The notes below the pieces were generated by a model. It had not been told where the DNA came from, searched no databases, and saw only the letters and a list, made by a program, of their open reading frames with translations. The translations under genes and the position numbers were made by a program. Below, piece by piece: positions 9,053 to 18,710 of a stretch of DNA of 64,000 bases. The stretch's first letter is position 1. Every line of letters begins with the position of its first letter. Source of the DNA: Anaerolineales bacterium (GTDB lineage: Bacteria; Chloroflexota; Anaerolineae; Aggregatilineales; UBA2796); assembly GCA_015075625.1 (NCBI GenBank), contig JABTTZ010000001.1, positions 1,364,001 to 1,428,000 on the forward strand, written 5' to 3'.

Positions 9053-11722
9053 TCACTCCGCCTGCCGATAGACGCGGACATAATCAATGAGCATCGTCTG
9101 CGGAAAAATGGTTGTTTTGTCCGGCTTGCCGGGCCAATTTCCCCCCACCGCCACATTCAGCAGCAAGAAAAATTCGTGATCGAACACCCAGGCATTCCCG
9201 CGTAGGTCGTCGGGGGTCACCGTGCGCACCAAGACGCCATCAATGTACCAACGGAGGCTGTCGGGCTGCCAGTCAACGGCATAGACATGAAAATCATCGG
9301 CAAAATCGGTCTCAAGGCGATAGCTGTTCGTCACCCCATTTGCCCCTGAATAGCCGGGACCATGAACCGTCTGGTGAATAACCTTCGGCTCTGAGCCAAT
9401 GTTTTCCATAATGTCAATCTCGCCACACTTGGGCCATGGCGTTTTCGTAATATCTGCGCCAAGCATCCAAAAGGCGGGCCAAATCCCCTGCCCACGCGGA
9501 ATCTTAATTCGGGCTTCGATCCGTCCATACAAGACAGTGACCTTCTTTTGGGTGATCAGCCGTGCTGAGGTGTACTTACAGGGAACGATGGGGCAGCGGT
9601 AATTATTGGGGTTTTCTTCCCGCGCTACAATCGCCAGCGACCCTTCCCCATCCAACGCCGCGTTTTCAATGTCGTCTGTGTAGTATTGGAGTTCGTTGTT
9701 GCCCCACCCCGATCCACCAATGTCAAACGCCCAGAACTCTTTATTGGGGGGCGTTCCGGCTTCGCCCTCAAATTCATCCGACCAAACGAGTTCCCATGTC
9801 CCTGTGTCGTTCATCCCAGTACCGTCCACTCCAGCACACGTCGCCGCCCGATCCACCTCAGCAGAGGTTGTCATCTCGATGGTTAACCCATACCCAAAGG
9901 GAAACAACGGAGTATTGCACCCCTCAGTTGTCAGCGCGGAGAAATCAAAGGGTATCTGATCAATATTCCGCAGCCAGGTGAAGGGCAATTTTCCAGTGAA
10001 GGGGGCATTTCCAAAGAGGGCATCGGTCACGCCGTCACCCTCTGTCCCCGGCAGCCATGCGGCGATAAACACATCCGCCGCCAGAAGTTGATCGGTAATC
10101 ACCAGTGGGCGCCCCGACAAAAGGATCACGATCAACGTCTTGCTGTGCGTGCGCATCTGCTCGACCATCGCCAGTTGATCAGCGGGCAAGGCAAGGGTGG
10201 CGCTGTCCCCAAACCATTCGGCATAGGGCGGCTCGCTCAGAACGGCGATCCCCACCTCTGCCATTCCCTCAAACGAACCAGCGGCATTGTAAGTCACCTG
10301 TGTTTCAGGCGAAACAGCCGCTCGAATCCCCTCTAGAATCGTTGTACCCGGGGTGATCGCCCCCGCCTTCCCCTGCCATTCGATTGTCCATCCCCCACTT
10401 TGCAGACCAATATCATCCGCCCCCACCCCACCGACAAAGATCGTAGGGGTCGTTTTCGCCAGCGGGAGCGCCCCCGCCGTATTCTTCAGCAAAACGAGTG
10501 ATTCACTGACCGCCCGCCGCGCTACCGCCCGATGTTCCGCCGACCCAACAGCGAGGCGTAAATCAGGGTTGCTGAAAGGACGCTCAAAGAGTCCTAAGCT
10601 GATTTTTGCCCGCAAAATGCGCCGTACTGCGTCATCGATGCGCGTCAGGGGTACAGCGCCCGTTTCAACGGCTTTCGTCAGGCTGCGGATGAAGCGCGGG
10701 TAGTTTTGGGGAACCATGTTCATATCGACACCCGCGTTGATCGCCGCGATCACGGATTCATCGTAGGAAGGCGAAACGCGATCAATCCCCTCCCAATCAG
10801 AGACAACGAACCCCTGAAAGCCGAGTTCCTCTTTCAAAACCGTTGTCAGCAGGTAGCGCTGTGCGTGCATTTTCAGCCCGCCCCAACTGGAAAACGACGC
10901 CATGATACTCATCGCGCCGCCTTCAATCGCTGCTAGATAAGGGGGCAAATGGATCGCCCGCAGTCTACTTTCGTCAATGTTTGTCGCCCCGCGATCTAGG
11001 TTCATCGCGCCGAACTCGGATGTTCCCCATGCCGTGCCGCCATCGCCCACATAATGTTTCGGCGTTGCCAAGACGCTCAGTGGGGCGGCAAGCGATTCTC
11101 CTTGCATCCCTTCCAGCGCTGCCCGTCCCAATTCGGTGACAAGCGCCGTATTTTCGCTGTAGCTCTCGTAAGTACGCCCCCACCGAATATCTTGTGTCAC
11201 GGCGACGACGGGTGCGTAGTTCCAATAAATGCCAGTGGCGATCATCTCCTGTGCGGTGAGATGGGCAATTGTTTTCACCAAATCTGGGTTGCGGGCTGCC
11301 CCTAAGCCAATGTTATGGGGGAAAATCGTCGCCCCATAGAGGTTGCCATGCCCATGCACCGCATCTACGCCATATAGGACGGGAATACCGAGGCGCGTTT
11401 CCAATGCGCTTAGTTGGTAGCTATCGACCATCTCCGCCCATGCCTCTACTGTATTCGGGCGGGGCGATCCGCCGCCACCGCTCAAGACACCGCCAATGAG
11501 CCGAGCGTTGACCTCCGTTGGGCTGACGCTCCCTTTTTCAACGAGGGTCATCTGCCCAATTTTTTCCTCAAGGGTCATCCGCCCTAGCAAATCTTCAACG
11601 CGCACCTCAACGGGTAGGCTGGCATCGCGGTAGGGGGCATCTTGCCCCCGCGCCGGAAGCGGCGCGATCACAAGTCCCATGATCAGGACGATCAAAAGAA
11701 TCCTCACAATAGACTTAGGCAT
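9053..11722 (-). CDS. Secreted bifunctional glycoside hydrolase: GH3 beta-glucosidase fused to GH16 endo-beta-glucanase
   Basis: An 889-residue exported enzyme with a signal peptide of about 26 residues. Residues 30-615 form a complete GH3 unit: the (beta/alpha)8 domain carries the nucleophile in VVSDWEGI (Asp309) and KHYVGDGGT (222-230), followed by the C-terminal alpha/beta sandwich to the PFGYGL segment. Residues 640-889 are a GH16 jelly roll, with the catalytic GEIDIMENIG at 767-776 (Glu768, Asp770, Glu773). GH16 members with this motif cut beta-1,3- or mixed-linkage glucans and GH3 members release glucose from the oligomers, so one polypeptide could carry out both steps. The exact substrate is inference. 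The gene stands alone, with no sugar transporter next to it. Confidence 0.9.
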   Translation of the reverse strand: MPKSIVRILLIVLIMGLVIAPLPARGQDAPYRDASLPVEVRVEDLLGRMTLEEKIGQMTLVEKGSVSPTEVNARLIGGVLSGGGGSPRPNTVEAWAEMVDSYQLSALETRLGIPVLYGVDAVHGHGNLYGATIFPHNIGLGAARNPDLVKTIAHLTAQEMIATGIYWNYAPVVAVTQDIRWGRTYESYSENTALVTELGRAALEGMQGESLAAPLSVLATPKHYVGDGGTAWGTSEFGAMNLDRGATNIDESRLRAIHLPPYLAAIEGGAMSIMASFSSWGGLKMHAQRYLLTTVLKEELGFQGFVVSDWEGIDRVSPSYDESVIAAINAGVDMNMVPQNYPRFIRSLTKAVETGAVPLTRIDDAVRRILRAKISLGLFERPFSNPDLRLAVGSAEHRAVARRAVSESLVLLKNTAGALPLAKTTPTIFVGGVGADDIGLQSGGWTIEWQGKAGAITPGTTILEGIRAAVSPETQVTYNAAGSFEGMAEVGIAVLSEPPYAEWFGDSATLALPADQLAMVEQMRTHSKTLIVILLSGRPLVITDQLLAADVFIAAWLPGTEGDGVTDALFGNAPFTGKLPFTWLRNIDQIPFDFSALTTEGCNTPLFPFGYGLTIEMTTSAEVDRAATCAGVDGTGMNDTGTWELVWSDEFEGEAGTPPNKEFWAFDIGGSGWGNNELQYYTDDIENAALDGEGSLAIVAREENPNNYRCPIVPCKYTSARLITQKKVTVLYGRIEARIKIPRGQGIWPAFWMLGADITKTPWPKCGEIDIMENIGSEPKVIHQTVHGPGYSGANGVTNSYRLETDFADDFHVYAVDWQPDSLRWYIDGVLVRTVTPDDLRGNAWVFDHEFFLLLNVAVGGNWPGKPDKTTIFPQTMLIDYVRVYRQAE

Positions 11723-11844
11723 ACATCCTCCGGCAATTTTCTGGCAAATGCCAACAAGCCAACTTCTGGGAGCGCTCTCAATATCTGCTGATGATTATGC
11801 CGTGAGGGAAGGCGGTAAACAAATTTTAAGAGAGTGGCGGTAGG

Positions 11845-11961
11845 GAGTAGTCCATCAGGGGGTAGCGTTTCCAAGCCCCGAAGGGATGGTTATTCTTAGC
11901 CCGCTGCTTTAGCGGCGGGCGCTCACGGGCGGCGATGGGCGCAAACATTGCGCCCCTAGGG
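11845..11961 (-). repeat. Composite R1 + R3 dispersed repeat
   Basis: AAGCCCCGAAGGGATGG and CCCGCTGCTTTAGCGGCGGG (11871-11920) are the R1 repeat inverted relative to 3351. GGGCGCAAACATTGCGCCCC (from 11937), ending in TAGGG, is a second hairpin of the R3 type. The phrase GAGTAGTCCATCAGGG just before it recurs at 45861 and 53742 in slightly altered form. Confidence 0.65.
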
Positions 11962-11999
11962 GAATACGGATGTATTTCCCCTCTCGCTGAGGTGTTCTC

Positions 12000-13265
12000 T
12001 TAGGGCAAGAAGTCATCCGTGTATGCAGCTGCTACATCGGGCATCGTTTGGATCAAGCCCATGCCTAGCAGCGTCTCTGCGGTGCGCGTCCAGGTTGCCG
12101 CATCGTTTGCGCCGAGCCGCTCTGCCTTCCACAAATCAATCGACTTCGCCAACACATTGCGCTGAACGGCGTCATCTGCGCCGAGCGTTTCCACGTACTT
12201 ACGGCTGATCTCATAGGCAAGCGCTGGGTCTTCGATCACCTTTGCCAAGCCGCGATTGAAGGCAGCAACGGCACGCCGCACAAATGCCGGATCATCCTTG
12301 AGAAGGGTTTCCCCAACGACCAACCCATTCGAGACAAGGTTGGCGTATTCTGCGACGGGGATGACTGTCACTGCTCCGCATGTCTTTTCCACCTGCGCTG
12401 GTTCGTTGCTGATGTACACCACTGAGGCATCCACTCCCCCAGAGCAAATGACGGGGACGGGTTCAAAGCCAATCGCTTTGATTGTTACCTCGCTTTCGCT
12501 GACTCCCGCCGTTTTCAAAAGCGCTTGCAACCCAACATAACTTGCCCCGAACAAGCCCGGGACGCCCAGTGTCTTTCCTTTTAGGTCGGCAAGCTCTTTG
12601 ATCGCGTTTTTTTCTAGCATGACCAAGCCAACGGGGAATTTTTGGTACCAGCGGTAGACGTACTTCACGGGCGCTCCGGCTGCCCGTGCAAGGATCACCT
12701 GTTCCCCGCTGATCATGCCAAAGGTCAGTTTTCCGGCTGCAATGCGGGTTAGCCCGTCTGTCTCGTCAAAGCCATGTTCAATCGTCAGATCGATCCCAAC
12801 CTCCCGAAAATAGCCGAGGTCATAGGCGACGTAGACGGGTGCGAACTGTATGTTCGGGATATAGCCTAAAAAAAGGGTTGCCGGGGAGAGTTCAAGCGCC
12901 GCTGCTGTCCCCTCAGCGGTGGGTTCGGGGGTTGCCATTGCTGCTGGCGTCGGGCTGACGGTGGGCGCTGTTGTTGGTTCACTGGTCGGCTCAGCGGTTG
13001 CCTCAGCAGGGGTTGCCTCACTATGGGCTTCTGTTGGGGCGGCGGTGGCTTCGCCGTGTGGTTCAGCCGTTGCGCTGCCATGTGGCTCGGCGGTGGCTTC
13101 GCCGTGTGGTTCAGCCGTGCCTTCGCTGCCCCCATGGGCGTTGTTCGATTTTTTCCCCTCACCCGTGATCAACTGCGGCGTTCCCACGGCGCAAGAGGAA
13201 AGCCCTAAGGCAAGGATGAGCAGGATCAGCGCGATGAGACGGGCTGTGTGCGAATGACGAATCAT
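12000..13265 (-). CDS. ribY: Riboflavin ABC transporter, substrate-binding lipoprotein (RibY, NMT1/THI5-like)
   Basis: A 421-residue lipoprotein with lipobox LSSC (Cys25). A low-complexity linker of about 100 residues follows, with repeats of EPHG(E/S)ATA, then Ala/Pro/Thr-rich sequence. From about residue 128 there is an NMT1/THI5-like periplasmic-binding fold (LFLGYIPNIQFAPVYVAYDL, then FDETDGLTRIAAGKLTFG), the family used for thiamine-pyrimidine and riboflavin precursors. It is the second gene of a unit that begins with an FMN riboswitch, which points to flavin uptake. Comparative genomics has proposed RibX/RibY as a riboflavin ABC system in Chloroflexota. The gap to ribX is 27 bp. No ATPase gene follows. 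Confidence 0.85.
   Translation of the reverse strand: MIRHSHTARLIALILLILALGLSSCAVGTPQLITGEGKKSNNAHGGSEGTAEPHGEATAEPHGSATAEPHGEATAAPTEAHSEATPAEATAEPTSEPTTAPTVSPTPAAMATPEPTAEGTAAALELSPATLFLGYIPNIQFAPVYVAYDLGYFREVGIDLTIEHGFDETDGLTRIAAGKLTFGMISGEQVILARAAGAPVKYVYRWYQKFPVGLVMLEKNAIKELADLKGKTLGVPGLFGASYVGLQALLKTAGVSESEVTIKAIGFEPVPVICSGGVDASVVYISNEPAQVEKTCGAVTVIPVAEYANLVSNGLVVGETLLKDDPAFVRRAVAAFNRGLAKVIEDPALAYEISRKYVETLGADDAVQRNVLAKSIDLWKAERLGANDAATWTRTAETLLGMGLIQTMPDVAAAYTDDFLP
13042..13137 (-). repeat. 24-bp tandem repeats within ribY
   Basis: Four 24-bp units in tandem (13042, 13066, 13090, 13114) encode the linker repeats EPHGEATA/EPHGSATA. The units starting at 13042 and 13090 share a 30-bp identical stretch (13041-13070 and 13089-13118). 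The repeat is coding and is not a CRISPR array. Confidence 0.85.
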
Positions 13266-13292
13266 AGAATTGATTGACTCCTCTAGATGCAG

Positions 13293-14111
13293 TTACTCAA
13301 GTTCGTTGGCGCGTCGCCACTGGACGGTGTGGCGTTCCACCCACGCCACCGTTTGGTAAAGGGTGATGGCGAGGGCAGTCAGGGTGAAGACCGCCACAAA
13401 AACACCCGCCGAATTATACACAAAGCGGGAGGCATAAATCAGGTAGCCAAGACCGGCTTGGGCAGCGAATGCCTCCCCCACCACCGCCCCCACCACCGCC
13501 AACGTTGTGCTAATCTTCAGCCCGCCTAAGATAGTGGGAAAGGCGGCGGGAAGTTCCAACAGGCGGAACATTTGCCAGCGCGTTGCCGTCAGACTATGCA
13601 AAATCGCCCGTTGGTCAGAGTCGATTCCCCGCAAGCCAACAATTGTACTGATCAACATGGGGAAAAAGACGATCAAGCCGCAGATGGTGGCGTTCGTCGG
13701 GATGCCGGGTCCAAAAAAGCGGATCAGGATGGGGGCGATGGCGATCATCGGCACTGCCTGAAAGCCCACCGCGTAAGGACCCAACAGACTCTCTAACAAG
13801 CGGCTGTTGGCAATCCCGTATCCCCCTAAGAGCGCCAGCAAGACTCCCCCCGTGAAACCGAGGGCAATTTCCAACAACGTCACCAGCAGATGGGTGAACA
13901 GCGTCCCATTGCCCACCAGCCGAAGGAATTCCTCGGCAACACTGCGTGGTGAGGCAAGGGTAAAAGCGAGGGTCGGATCGGCGGCGCTGATCTGCCAAGC
14001 GAGAAGGGCTGCGCCCGCAGCAAGGTAGGGCAAGGATCGTCTTAAGCGTTCCCTCGTAGGGGGTTTGCGATTTGATTGAGATTCTCGGCTGACTAGCACT
14101 GGAACATCCAT
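13293..14111 (-). CDS. ribX: Riboflavin ABC transporter, permease (RibX, SsuC/TauC-like)
   Basis: A 272-residue inner-membrane permease of the BPD_transp_1 family with about six helices. The cytoplasmic EAA loop reads MFRLLELPAAFPTILGGLKI, which is the contact site for an ATPase subunit. It is the first gene after the FMN riboswitch, so expression should fall when cellular FMN is high. It resembles thiamine- and sulfonate-type permeases, and the riboflavin assignment comes from the riboswitch and the RibY partner. The required ATPase is not encoded within the neighbouring genes and may be shared in trans. Confidence 0.87.
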   Translation of the reverse strand: MDVPVLVSRESQSNRKPPTRERLRRSLPYLAAGAALLAWQISAADPTLAFTLASPRSVAEEFLRLVGNGTLFTHLLVTLLEIALGFTGGVLLALLGGYGIANSRLLESLLGPYAVGFQAVPMIAIAPILIRFFGPGIPTNATICGLIVFFPMLISTIVGLRGIDSDQRAILHSLTATRWQMFRLLELPAAFPTILGGLKISTTLAVVGAVVGEAFAAQAGLGYLIYASRFVYNSAGVFVAVFTLTALAITLYQTVAWVERHTVQWRRANELE

Positions 14112-14280
14112 CCCTAGCCCTCGTGTTCACCCTTGCGCTGTAGGTGCGCCAATAGGATTATGGGATGGTGGCATAGCAACACGAAACAGCCGCCCTAAAC
14201 AGCGTTTGTTAGGGGGACTCCAAAGGGCAACCCACAGGGTTGCTCGCTTTGCCTGATGTGGTTGTCGTGTCGCTTAGCGC

Positions 14281-14447
14281 CCTTCTCCCATCCAGACTAT
14301 CACTGTCGGCTTCGGTGTCGCACCGAATCCACCGCCCCGCCGCGTGTGTGGGGGTACGGGTCGCGGGCTTGAGGCAAGGCGGGGAGGTGGTTGAAGTCCC
14401 GTCGCGCCTTTTACCGCCGGTGGGGAGTTGCACCCCGCCCTGAAGGT
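14281..14447 (-). promoter_or_regulatory. FMN riboswitch (RFN element) controlling ribX-ribY
   Basis: Read on the minus strand, the conserved blocks appear in order: ACCTTCAGGGCGGGGTG, CCCCACCGGCGGTAAAAGG, AGCCCGCGA, GGATTCGGTGCGACACCGAA, GCCGACAGTGATAGTCTGGA, ending in TGGGAGAAGG. These are the hallmark pieces of the FMN aptamer. The following 170 nt before ribX contain GCAACCCTGTGGGTTGC and a CCCTAA/TTAGGG hairpin that may form the expression platform. Neither has a clear U-tract, so the mode of control (termination or translation) is open. Confidence 0.95.
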
Positions 14448-14475
14448 TCACGCTTCGCGTAATCATCTATTTCTA

Positions 14476-14505
14476 ATTGTAGCCAGATCGCTACCCATTT
14501 CACAA
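14476..14505 (-). promoter_or_regulatory. Probable sigma-70 promoter for the riboswitch-ribXY transcript
   Basis: On the minus strand TTGTGA and TACAAT are separated by 18 bp, about 30 bp upstream of the first conserved base of the FMN riboswitch. Position and spacing fit; activity is inferred. Confidence 0.55.
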
Positions 14506-14561
14506 GAGGGTTACTGTGTATAATTGCCCTGTGAATCCTATCGATTTTGGAGAATTCCCTC

Positions 14562-15077
14562 ATGGCAACCAGTTACCCCAACCCGCCCGTTATGGCGATT
14601 GATCCCCAAAAACACTATACGGCGATTTTCCACACAGCGCGGGGCGATATTCGCATCACGCTTTTTGCCGCCGAAGCGCCAATCACTGTGAACAATTTTG
14701 TCTTTCTCGCCCGCGAAGGGTTTTACAATGGGACAACCTTTCACCGCGTGATCAAGAACTTTATGGTACAAGGCGGCGATCCCACAGGAACAGGGCGCGG
14801 CGGTCCGGGCTACAAATGGAACGATGAAGAATCCGCTCTGAAATTGCGCCACGACGGGGCAGGCGTCCTGAGCATGGCAAACGCCGGACGGAATACGAAC
14901 GGCAGCCAGTTCTTCATCACCCACACAGCAACCCCTCACCTTGATGGAAAACATGCCGTCTTTGGGCGCGTTGCCGACCAAGACAGCCTCGCTATCCTGA
15001 TGAAAATCCGTGAGCGCGATCCCAACGAGGCGCAGCCCGGCGATGCCCTAAACAGCGTGGAGATCGTTGAGAATTAG
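14562..15077 (+). CDS. Cyclophilin-type peptidyl-prolyl cis-trans isomerase
   Basis: A 171-residue cytoplasmic cyclophilin that isomerises X-Pro bonds during folding. The family core is present: [19 protein letters not shown], then [16 protein letters not shown] and [10 protein letters not shown]. There is no signal peptide. The ATG at 14562 is preceded by TTTTGGAGAA at a normal distance; a TTG 15 bases upstream overlaps that site and is unlikely. A TATAAT at 14518-14523 could serve as the -10 element. The gene is convergent with clpC and they share a perfect hairpin terminator. Confidence 0.92.
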   Translation: MATSYPNPPVMAIDPQKHYTAIFHTARGDIRITLFAAEAPITVNNFVFLAREGFYNGTTFHRVIKNFMVQGGDPTGTGRGGPGYKWNDEESALKLRHDGAGVLSMANAGRNTNGSQFFITHTATPHLDGKHAVFGRVADQDSLAILMKIRERDPNEAQPGDALNSVEIVEN

Positions 15078-15107
15078 CTCTCTGGCGAGGATATATCTAA
15101 AACGAAT

Positions 15108-15143
15108 AACAACGGGCGTATCCAAAAGGATACGCCCGTTGTT
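15108..15143. terminator. Bidirectional hairpin terminator between the cyclophilin gene and clpC
   Basis: AACAACGGGCGTATCC, a four-base AAAA loop, and GGATACGCCCGTTGTT form a perfect 16-bp stem between two convergent genes. Confidence 0.9.
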
Positions 15144-15165
15144 CATTTGGCTAGAGACTTGGCAA

Positions 15166-17736
15166 TTAGTTGACGCCCGGTGCGGGCAAATCCATGCTCC
15201 CTGCCGAGATCGTCGGACTCAAAGGCATATCCTCGCTGGTCTCAGTGTTGTTCAGCGCAAGCTGCTCAAAGGTAAGCTCCCCCTCATGAACATCAATGCG
15301 CACCGTGCTGCCCAACTTGAACGTCCCCGACAAGATTCCATCGGAGAGGCGGTCTTCGACAAGGTTCGTGATCACCCTGCGCAGCGGGCGCGCCCCATAT
15401 TCGGGATCGTAGCCCTTTTCACCGAGGTGGACTTTCGCCTCTGTGGTCACATCCAAACTGAGCGCGTGTTCGGCAATCCGTTCGTAGACCTTTTTCAGTT
15501 CAAGGTCAACGATCTGCATGATTTCTTCTTTGCTCAGCGAACGGAAGACAATCGTCGCGCTGACGCGGTTTAGGAATTCGGGACGGAAGGCACGGCGCAG
15601 CTGCTCCATCACCTTCTTCCGCATATCCTCATAATCCCGCGCTTGTTCAGCCCCTTCGTCTTTGGGAACGGCGAAGCCAAGTGTCTGCCCACGTTTGATG
15701 ATGTCTGCCCCAACATTGCTCGTCATGACGATGATCGCGTTGCGGAAATCAACCTTCCGCCCGCGTGCATCGGAGAGCCGCCCTTCCTCCATAATCTGGA
15801 GGAGCATGTTGAAGGCTTCGGGATGCGCCTTTTCAATTTCGTCAAAGACGACAATCGAATAGGGGCGGCGGCGGAGCGCCTCGGTAAGCTGTCCGGCGTC
15901 CTCGTAGCCCACATAGCCGGGCGGCGCCCCAACCAAGCGGGCAACCGTGTGCCGCTCCATAAACTCGCTCATATCAAGCTGAACGAGGGCTTCTTCGCTG
16001 CCGAACATGAATTCCGCCAGCGCCTTCGTCAGTTCGCTTTTTCCTACGCCAGTGGGTCCAAGGAAGATGAACGACCCAATCGGACGGCGGGGGTCTTTCA
16101 ACCCGGCACGCGCACGGCGGACTGCCTTCGCAATCGCCTCAATCGCCTCGTGCTGTCCCACAATCCGGCTGTGGAGGTAATCTTCCATGTGAAGCAAGCG
16201 CTCTGATTCATCGCCGCTGATACTAGTGACAGGAATACCCGTCCACATGCTGACGACTTCGGCTACATCTTCTTCCGTCAGGCGGGGTTTGCCCGTATCG
16301 GGATTCCAGTTCTTCTTGATCATCTCCAGTTGGGCGACGATCTCGGCTTGACGGGCGCGAAGTTCCTCGCGCTGATCCTCGTTCATATCGTCAAAGCCGT
16401 CCTCCATCTGCTCTGTCAGACGGACGAGTTCTGCCTCGGCGCGGCGAACGCGAATTGCCTCGGCGCTCTTGTACATCCGCACGCGGCTGCTGCCCTCATC
16501 GATCAGGTCGATTGCCTTATCGGGCAGAAACCGATCTGGGACATAGCGTGCGGAGAGCCGCGCCGCCGCCTCAATCGCTTCCTCGGTGATTTCGAGGTTA
16601 TGGTGCGCCTCGTAAGGCTCACGAATTCCGCGCAGGATTTGAATGGTTTCTTCGATACTTGGTTCGTCCACAAAAATCGGCTGGAACCGCCGTGCTAAGG
16701 CGGCATCGCTCTCGATGTGCTTGCGATATTCGTCGAAGGTCGTCGCCCCGATGCATTGCAATTCACCGCGTGCCAGGGCGGGTTTCAAGATGTTCGCCGC
16801 ATCGACGCTGCTGCCCGCCGACCCCGCACCCACCAACATGTGAACTTCATCAATGAACAGGATGCTGTCGGACGATTTCAGCTCTTCAATGACGCGCTTC
16901 AGGCGTTCTTCAAACTGCCCCCGATACATCGTCCCCGCAACGAGGCTGCCCACATCCAATTGCAACACGCGCTTATCCAACAGTGTCGCCGGCGTTTCGC
17001 GGGCAACAATGCGCTGCGCCAGCCCTTCGACAATCGCCGTCTTACCCACGCCCGGTTCACCAATGAGCGCTGGGTTGTTTTTCGTGCGGCGGCTCAGAAT
17101 CTGGATGACGCGCTCAATTTCCACCTCACGCCCAATCACCGGATCGAGTTTGCCTTCTTCGGCAAGGGCGGTGAGGTCATTCGCCAACTGATCGACGAGC
17201 GGCGTCTTAACATTGCGTGATTTTGAGGAGGGAACATTCCCCGATGTTGTCGCTTGGGGCGTGGGCAGGCTTGGGCGGCTTGGCTGTGCCGGATTTTCTT
17301 GCAAAGCGCGGCGCGTTTGGCGGCGCACATCGTCCGGTTTCACACTCAGGCGCTTCAAGACCTCAATGGCAATGCCATCTTCTTGGCGAACCAACCCCAA
17401 GAGCAAATGCTCTGTCCCAATATAGTGATGCCCCATCCGGCGGGCTTCATCAACCGCTAATTCTAAAACACGCTTTGTTCCGGCGTGCAGTTCCAACCGT
17501 GAATTGGTGAGGCGTTGTCCGCCCCGGCTTAGGCGTTCCACCAAGTCTTTGGCACGGTTCGGATCGACGCCCAAATCGCGCAGGACACGCCCCGCCACGC
17601 CGCCATCTTCGCGCAGCAGACCGAGCAATAGGTGTTCCGTCCCAATATAGCTGTGTTGTAGTTGTTCGGCTTCCTCTTGCGCCAGGCTCAAAACCCGACG
17701 GGCGCGCTGAGTAAACCGATCCATTTTGTCCGGCAC
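15166..17736 (-). CDS. clpC: ClpC-type AAA+ unfoldase of the Clp protease
   Basis: About 856 residues. Two Clp_N repeats lie at the start (each with [11 protein letters not shown]), then AAA-1 with [13 protein letters not shown], a short coiled middle domain ([20 protein letters not shown]), AAA-2 with [14 protein letters not shown], and a C-terminal D2-small domain. ClpC feeds substrates to the ClpP peptidase and takes part in heat and oxidative stress responses. I prefer the GTG at 17736 because GGAGG lies eight bases before it. A TTG at 17751 would start upstream of that site, and an ATG at 17724 is farther away. No CIRCE or CtsR-type operator is obvious. Confidence 0.93.
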   Translation of the reverse strand: MPDKMDRFTQRARRVLSLAQEEAEQLQHSYIGTEHLLLGLLREDGGVAGRVLRDLGVDPNRAKDLVERLSRGGQRLTNSRLELHAGTKRVLELAVDEARRMGHHYIGTEHLLLGLVRQEDGIAIEVLKRLSVKPDDVRRQTRRALQENPAQPSRPSLPTPQATTSGNVPSSKSRNVKTPLVDQLANDLTALAEEGKLDPVIGREVEIERVIQILSRRTKNNPALIGEPGVGKTAIVEGLAQRIVARETPATLLDKRVLQLDVGSLVAGTMYRGQFEERLKRVIEELKSSDSILFIDEVHMLVGAGSAGSSVDAANILKPALARGELQCIGATTFDEYRKHIESDAALARRFQPIFVDEPSIEETIQILRGIREPYEAHHNLEITEEAIEAAARLSARYVPDRFLPDKAIDLIDEGSSRVRMYKSAEAIRVRRAEAELVRLTEQMEDGFDDMNEDQREELRARQAEIVAQLEMIKKNWNPDTGKPRLTEEDVAEVVSMWTGIPVTSISGDESERLLHMEDYLHSRIVGQHEAIEAIAKAVRRARAGLKDPRRPIGSFIFLGPTGVGKSELTKALAEFMFGSEEALVQLDMSEFMERHTVARLVGAPPGYVGYEDAGQLTEALRRRPYSIVVFDEIEKAHPEAFNMLLQIMEEGRLSDARGRKVDFRNAIIVMTSNVGADIIKRGQTLGFAVPKDEGAEQARDYEDMRKKVMEQLRRAFRPEFLNRVSATIVFRSLSKEEIMQIVDLELKKVYERIAEHALSLDVTTEAKVHLGEKGYDPEYGARPLRRVITNLVEDRLSDGILSGTFKLGSTVRIDVHEGELTFEQLALNNTETSEDMPLSPTISAGSMDLPAPGVN

Positions 17737-17770
17737 GTTGCGTTCCTCCAACTATGCGCCTGTAAGCCTG

Positions 17771-17799
17771 ATTATATACGAGCGCTCCTATGGTGACGA
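17771..17799 (-). promoter_or_regulatory. Probable sigma-70 promoter of clpC
   Basis: On the minus strand TCGTCA and a perfect TATAAT are separated by 17 bp, ending about 35 bp before the clpC GTG. Confidence 0.5.
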
Positions 17800-17851
17800 G
17801 TCCGCGCCATTGGAAAAGCGCAAGAAAATCACGCTGAACAGATCGCTTCGG

Positions 17852-18541
17852 TCAAAGCGACAAACGGACATTAAAGACGCCATTCAAACTCCCACACAAG
17901 CGCTGCTCATTGCGAATCGGGTAGACCTCCCACCCATGCAAGCCGGGTCCCCTGAACAAATCTGTTGGAAGGGTGATCGTCGTCCCGCTGACGACCTGAT
18001 TGAAAATAAACCTTAAACCCGGGTTAGAGACCCACACATGATACGCTTCTGCCCCCTCCACCGCCGTCCAGGTGATCGTTGCCTCTTGCCCGGTATAGAC
18101 GATCACACTGATCGGGTCTGCTTTCAAAAACGAGGCGCAGATACTTTCGTAGGTTGCGTTTGGGCGCGGTGTCTGTGGCGCTTCGCCCGCTTTGCGGGGG
18201 ATTGCCGAGGCAACGGGTGTCAGTGTGGGCGGCGGACGGGTGGCGTTCGTCATCGGGCGGGCGGCGCGGGTGACGGTGGGCGGGACGAACGGCGTCCATG
18301 TGGGGGGCAGGGTTGCCGCGCCCGGGCGAAGGGTGTTCGGCGGACGTTCCGTCGGAGTCAGGGTCGGTCCGAGGGTGGGCGGGGCGCCGGGCGTCCATGA
18401 AGGCGGCAGCGTGGGACGGACACTATCCGTCTCGGTAGGCACTAGGGAAGGCGTATAGGTTGGCGTGGGGGCGCCTCCCCCACAACCGGCAAGAAACAGC
18501 GCCATCCCCAAAAATGCCCCAAAGCCCCGAATCATGCGCAT
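17852..18541 (-). CDS. Lipoprotein with Pro/Thr-rich stalk and fibronectin-like C-terminal domain
   Basis: About 229 residues from the ATG at 18541. That start follows GAAGGG and places a signal peptide with lipobox LAGC directly at the N-terminus; a longer reading would bury it. Residues about 25-130 are a Pro/Thr-rich stalk with many PTLTPT/PPTWTP-type repeats. The C-terminal 90 residues contain ITWTAVEGAEAYHVWVSNPG, which looks like a fibronectin type III-like beta-sandwich. A similar segment (LTLEWDAGCAAATYEVWING) occurs in the protein at 60331. It is probably anchored to the outer face of the membrane. Function unknown. Confidence 0.72.
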   Translation of the reverse strand: MRMIRGFGAFLGMALFLAGCGGGAPTPTYTPSLVPTETDSVRPTLPPSWTPGAPPTLGPTLTPTERPPNTLRPGAATLPPTWTPFVPPTVTRAARPMTNATRPPPTLTPVASAIPRKAGEAPQTPRPNATYESICASFLKADPISVIVYTGQEATITWTAVEGAEAYHVWVSNPGLRFIFNQVVSGTTITLPTDLFRGPGLHGWEVYPIRNEQRLCGSLNGVFNVRLSL

Positions 18542-18710
18542 AAAACCGCCCTTCCCTTCATCGTTTATTTCCTCACATCGCCATTGTATCACGGATTGAG
18601 GGGCGGGATGGGCGGTCTCAAATTGCCCGTAGCCCCCCGCCCCCTTCTACCCCATTTCTTGGTACACTTGTTCCGAATTGATACCGTTTTTAAGAAAGCG
18701 AGTCGCCGTC

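Noticed and set aside
13041-13118. Regularly spaced 30-bp repeat, considered as a CRISPR array
   Set aside because: It is in frame within ribY and encodes a linker; the spacers are themselves repeat-like and there are no cas genes.
14209-14466. An 85-codon minus-strand frame upstream of ribX
   Set aside because: It lies almost wholly within the FMN riboswitch; the base pattern is explained by conserved RNA structure.
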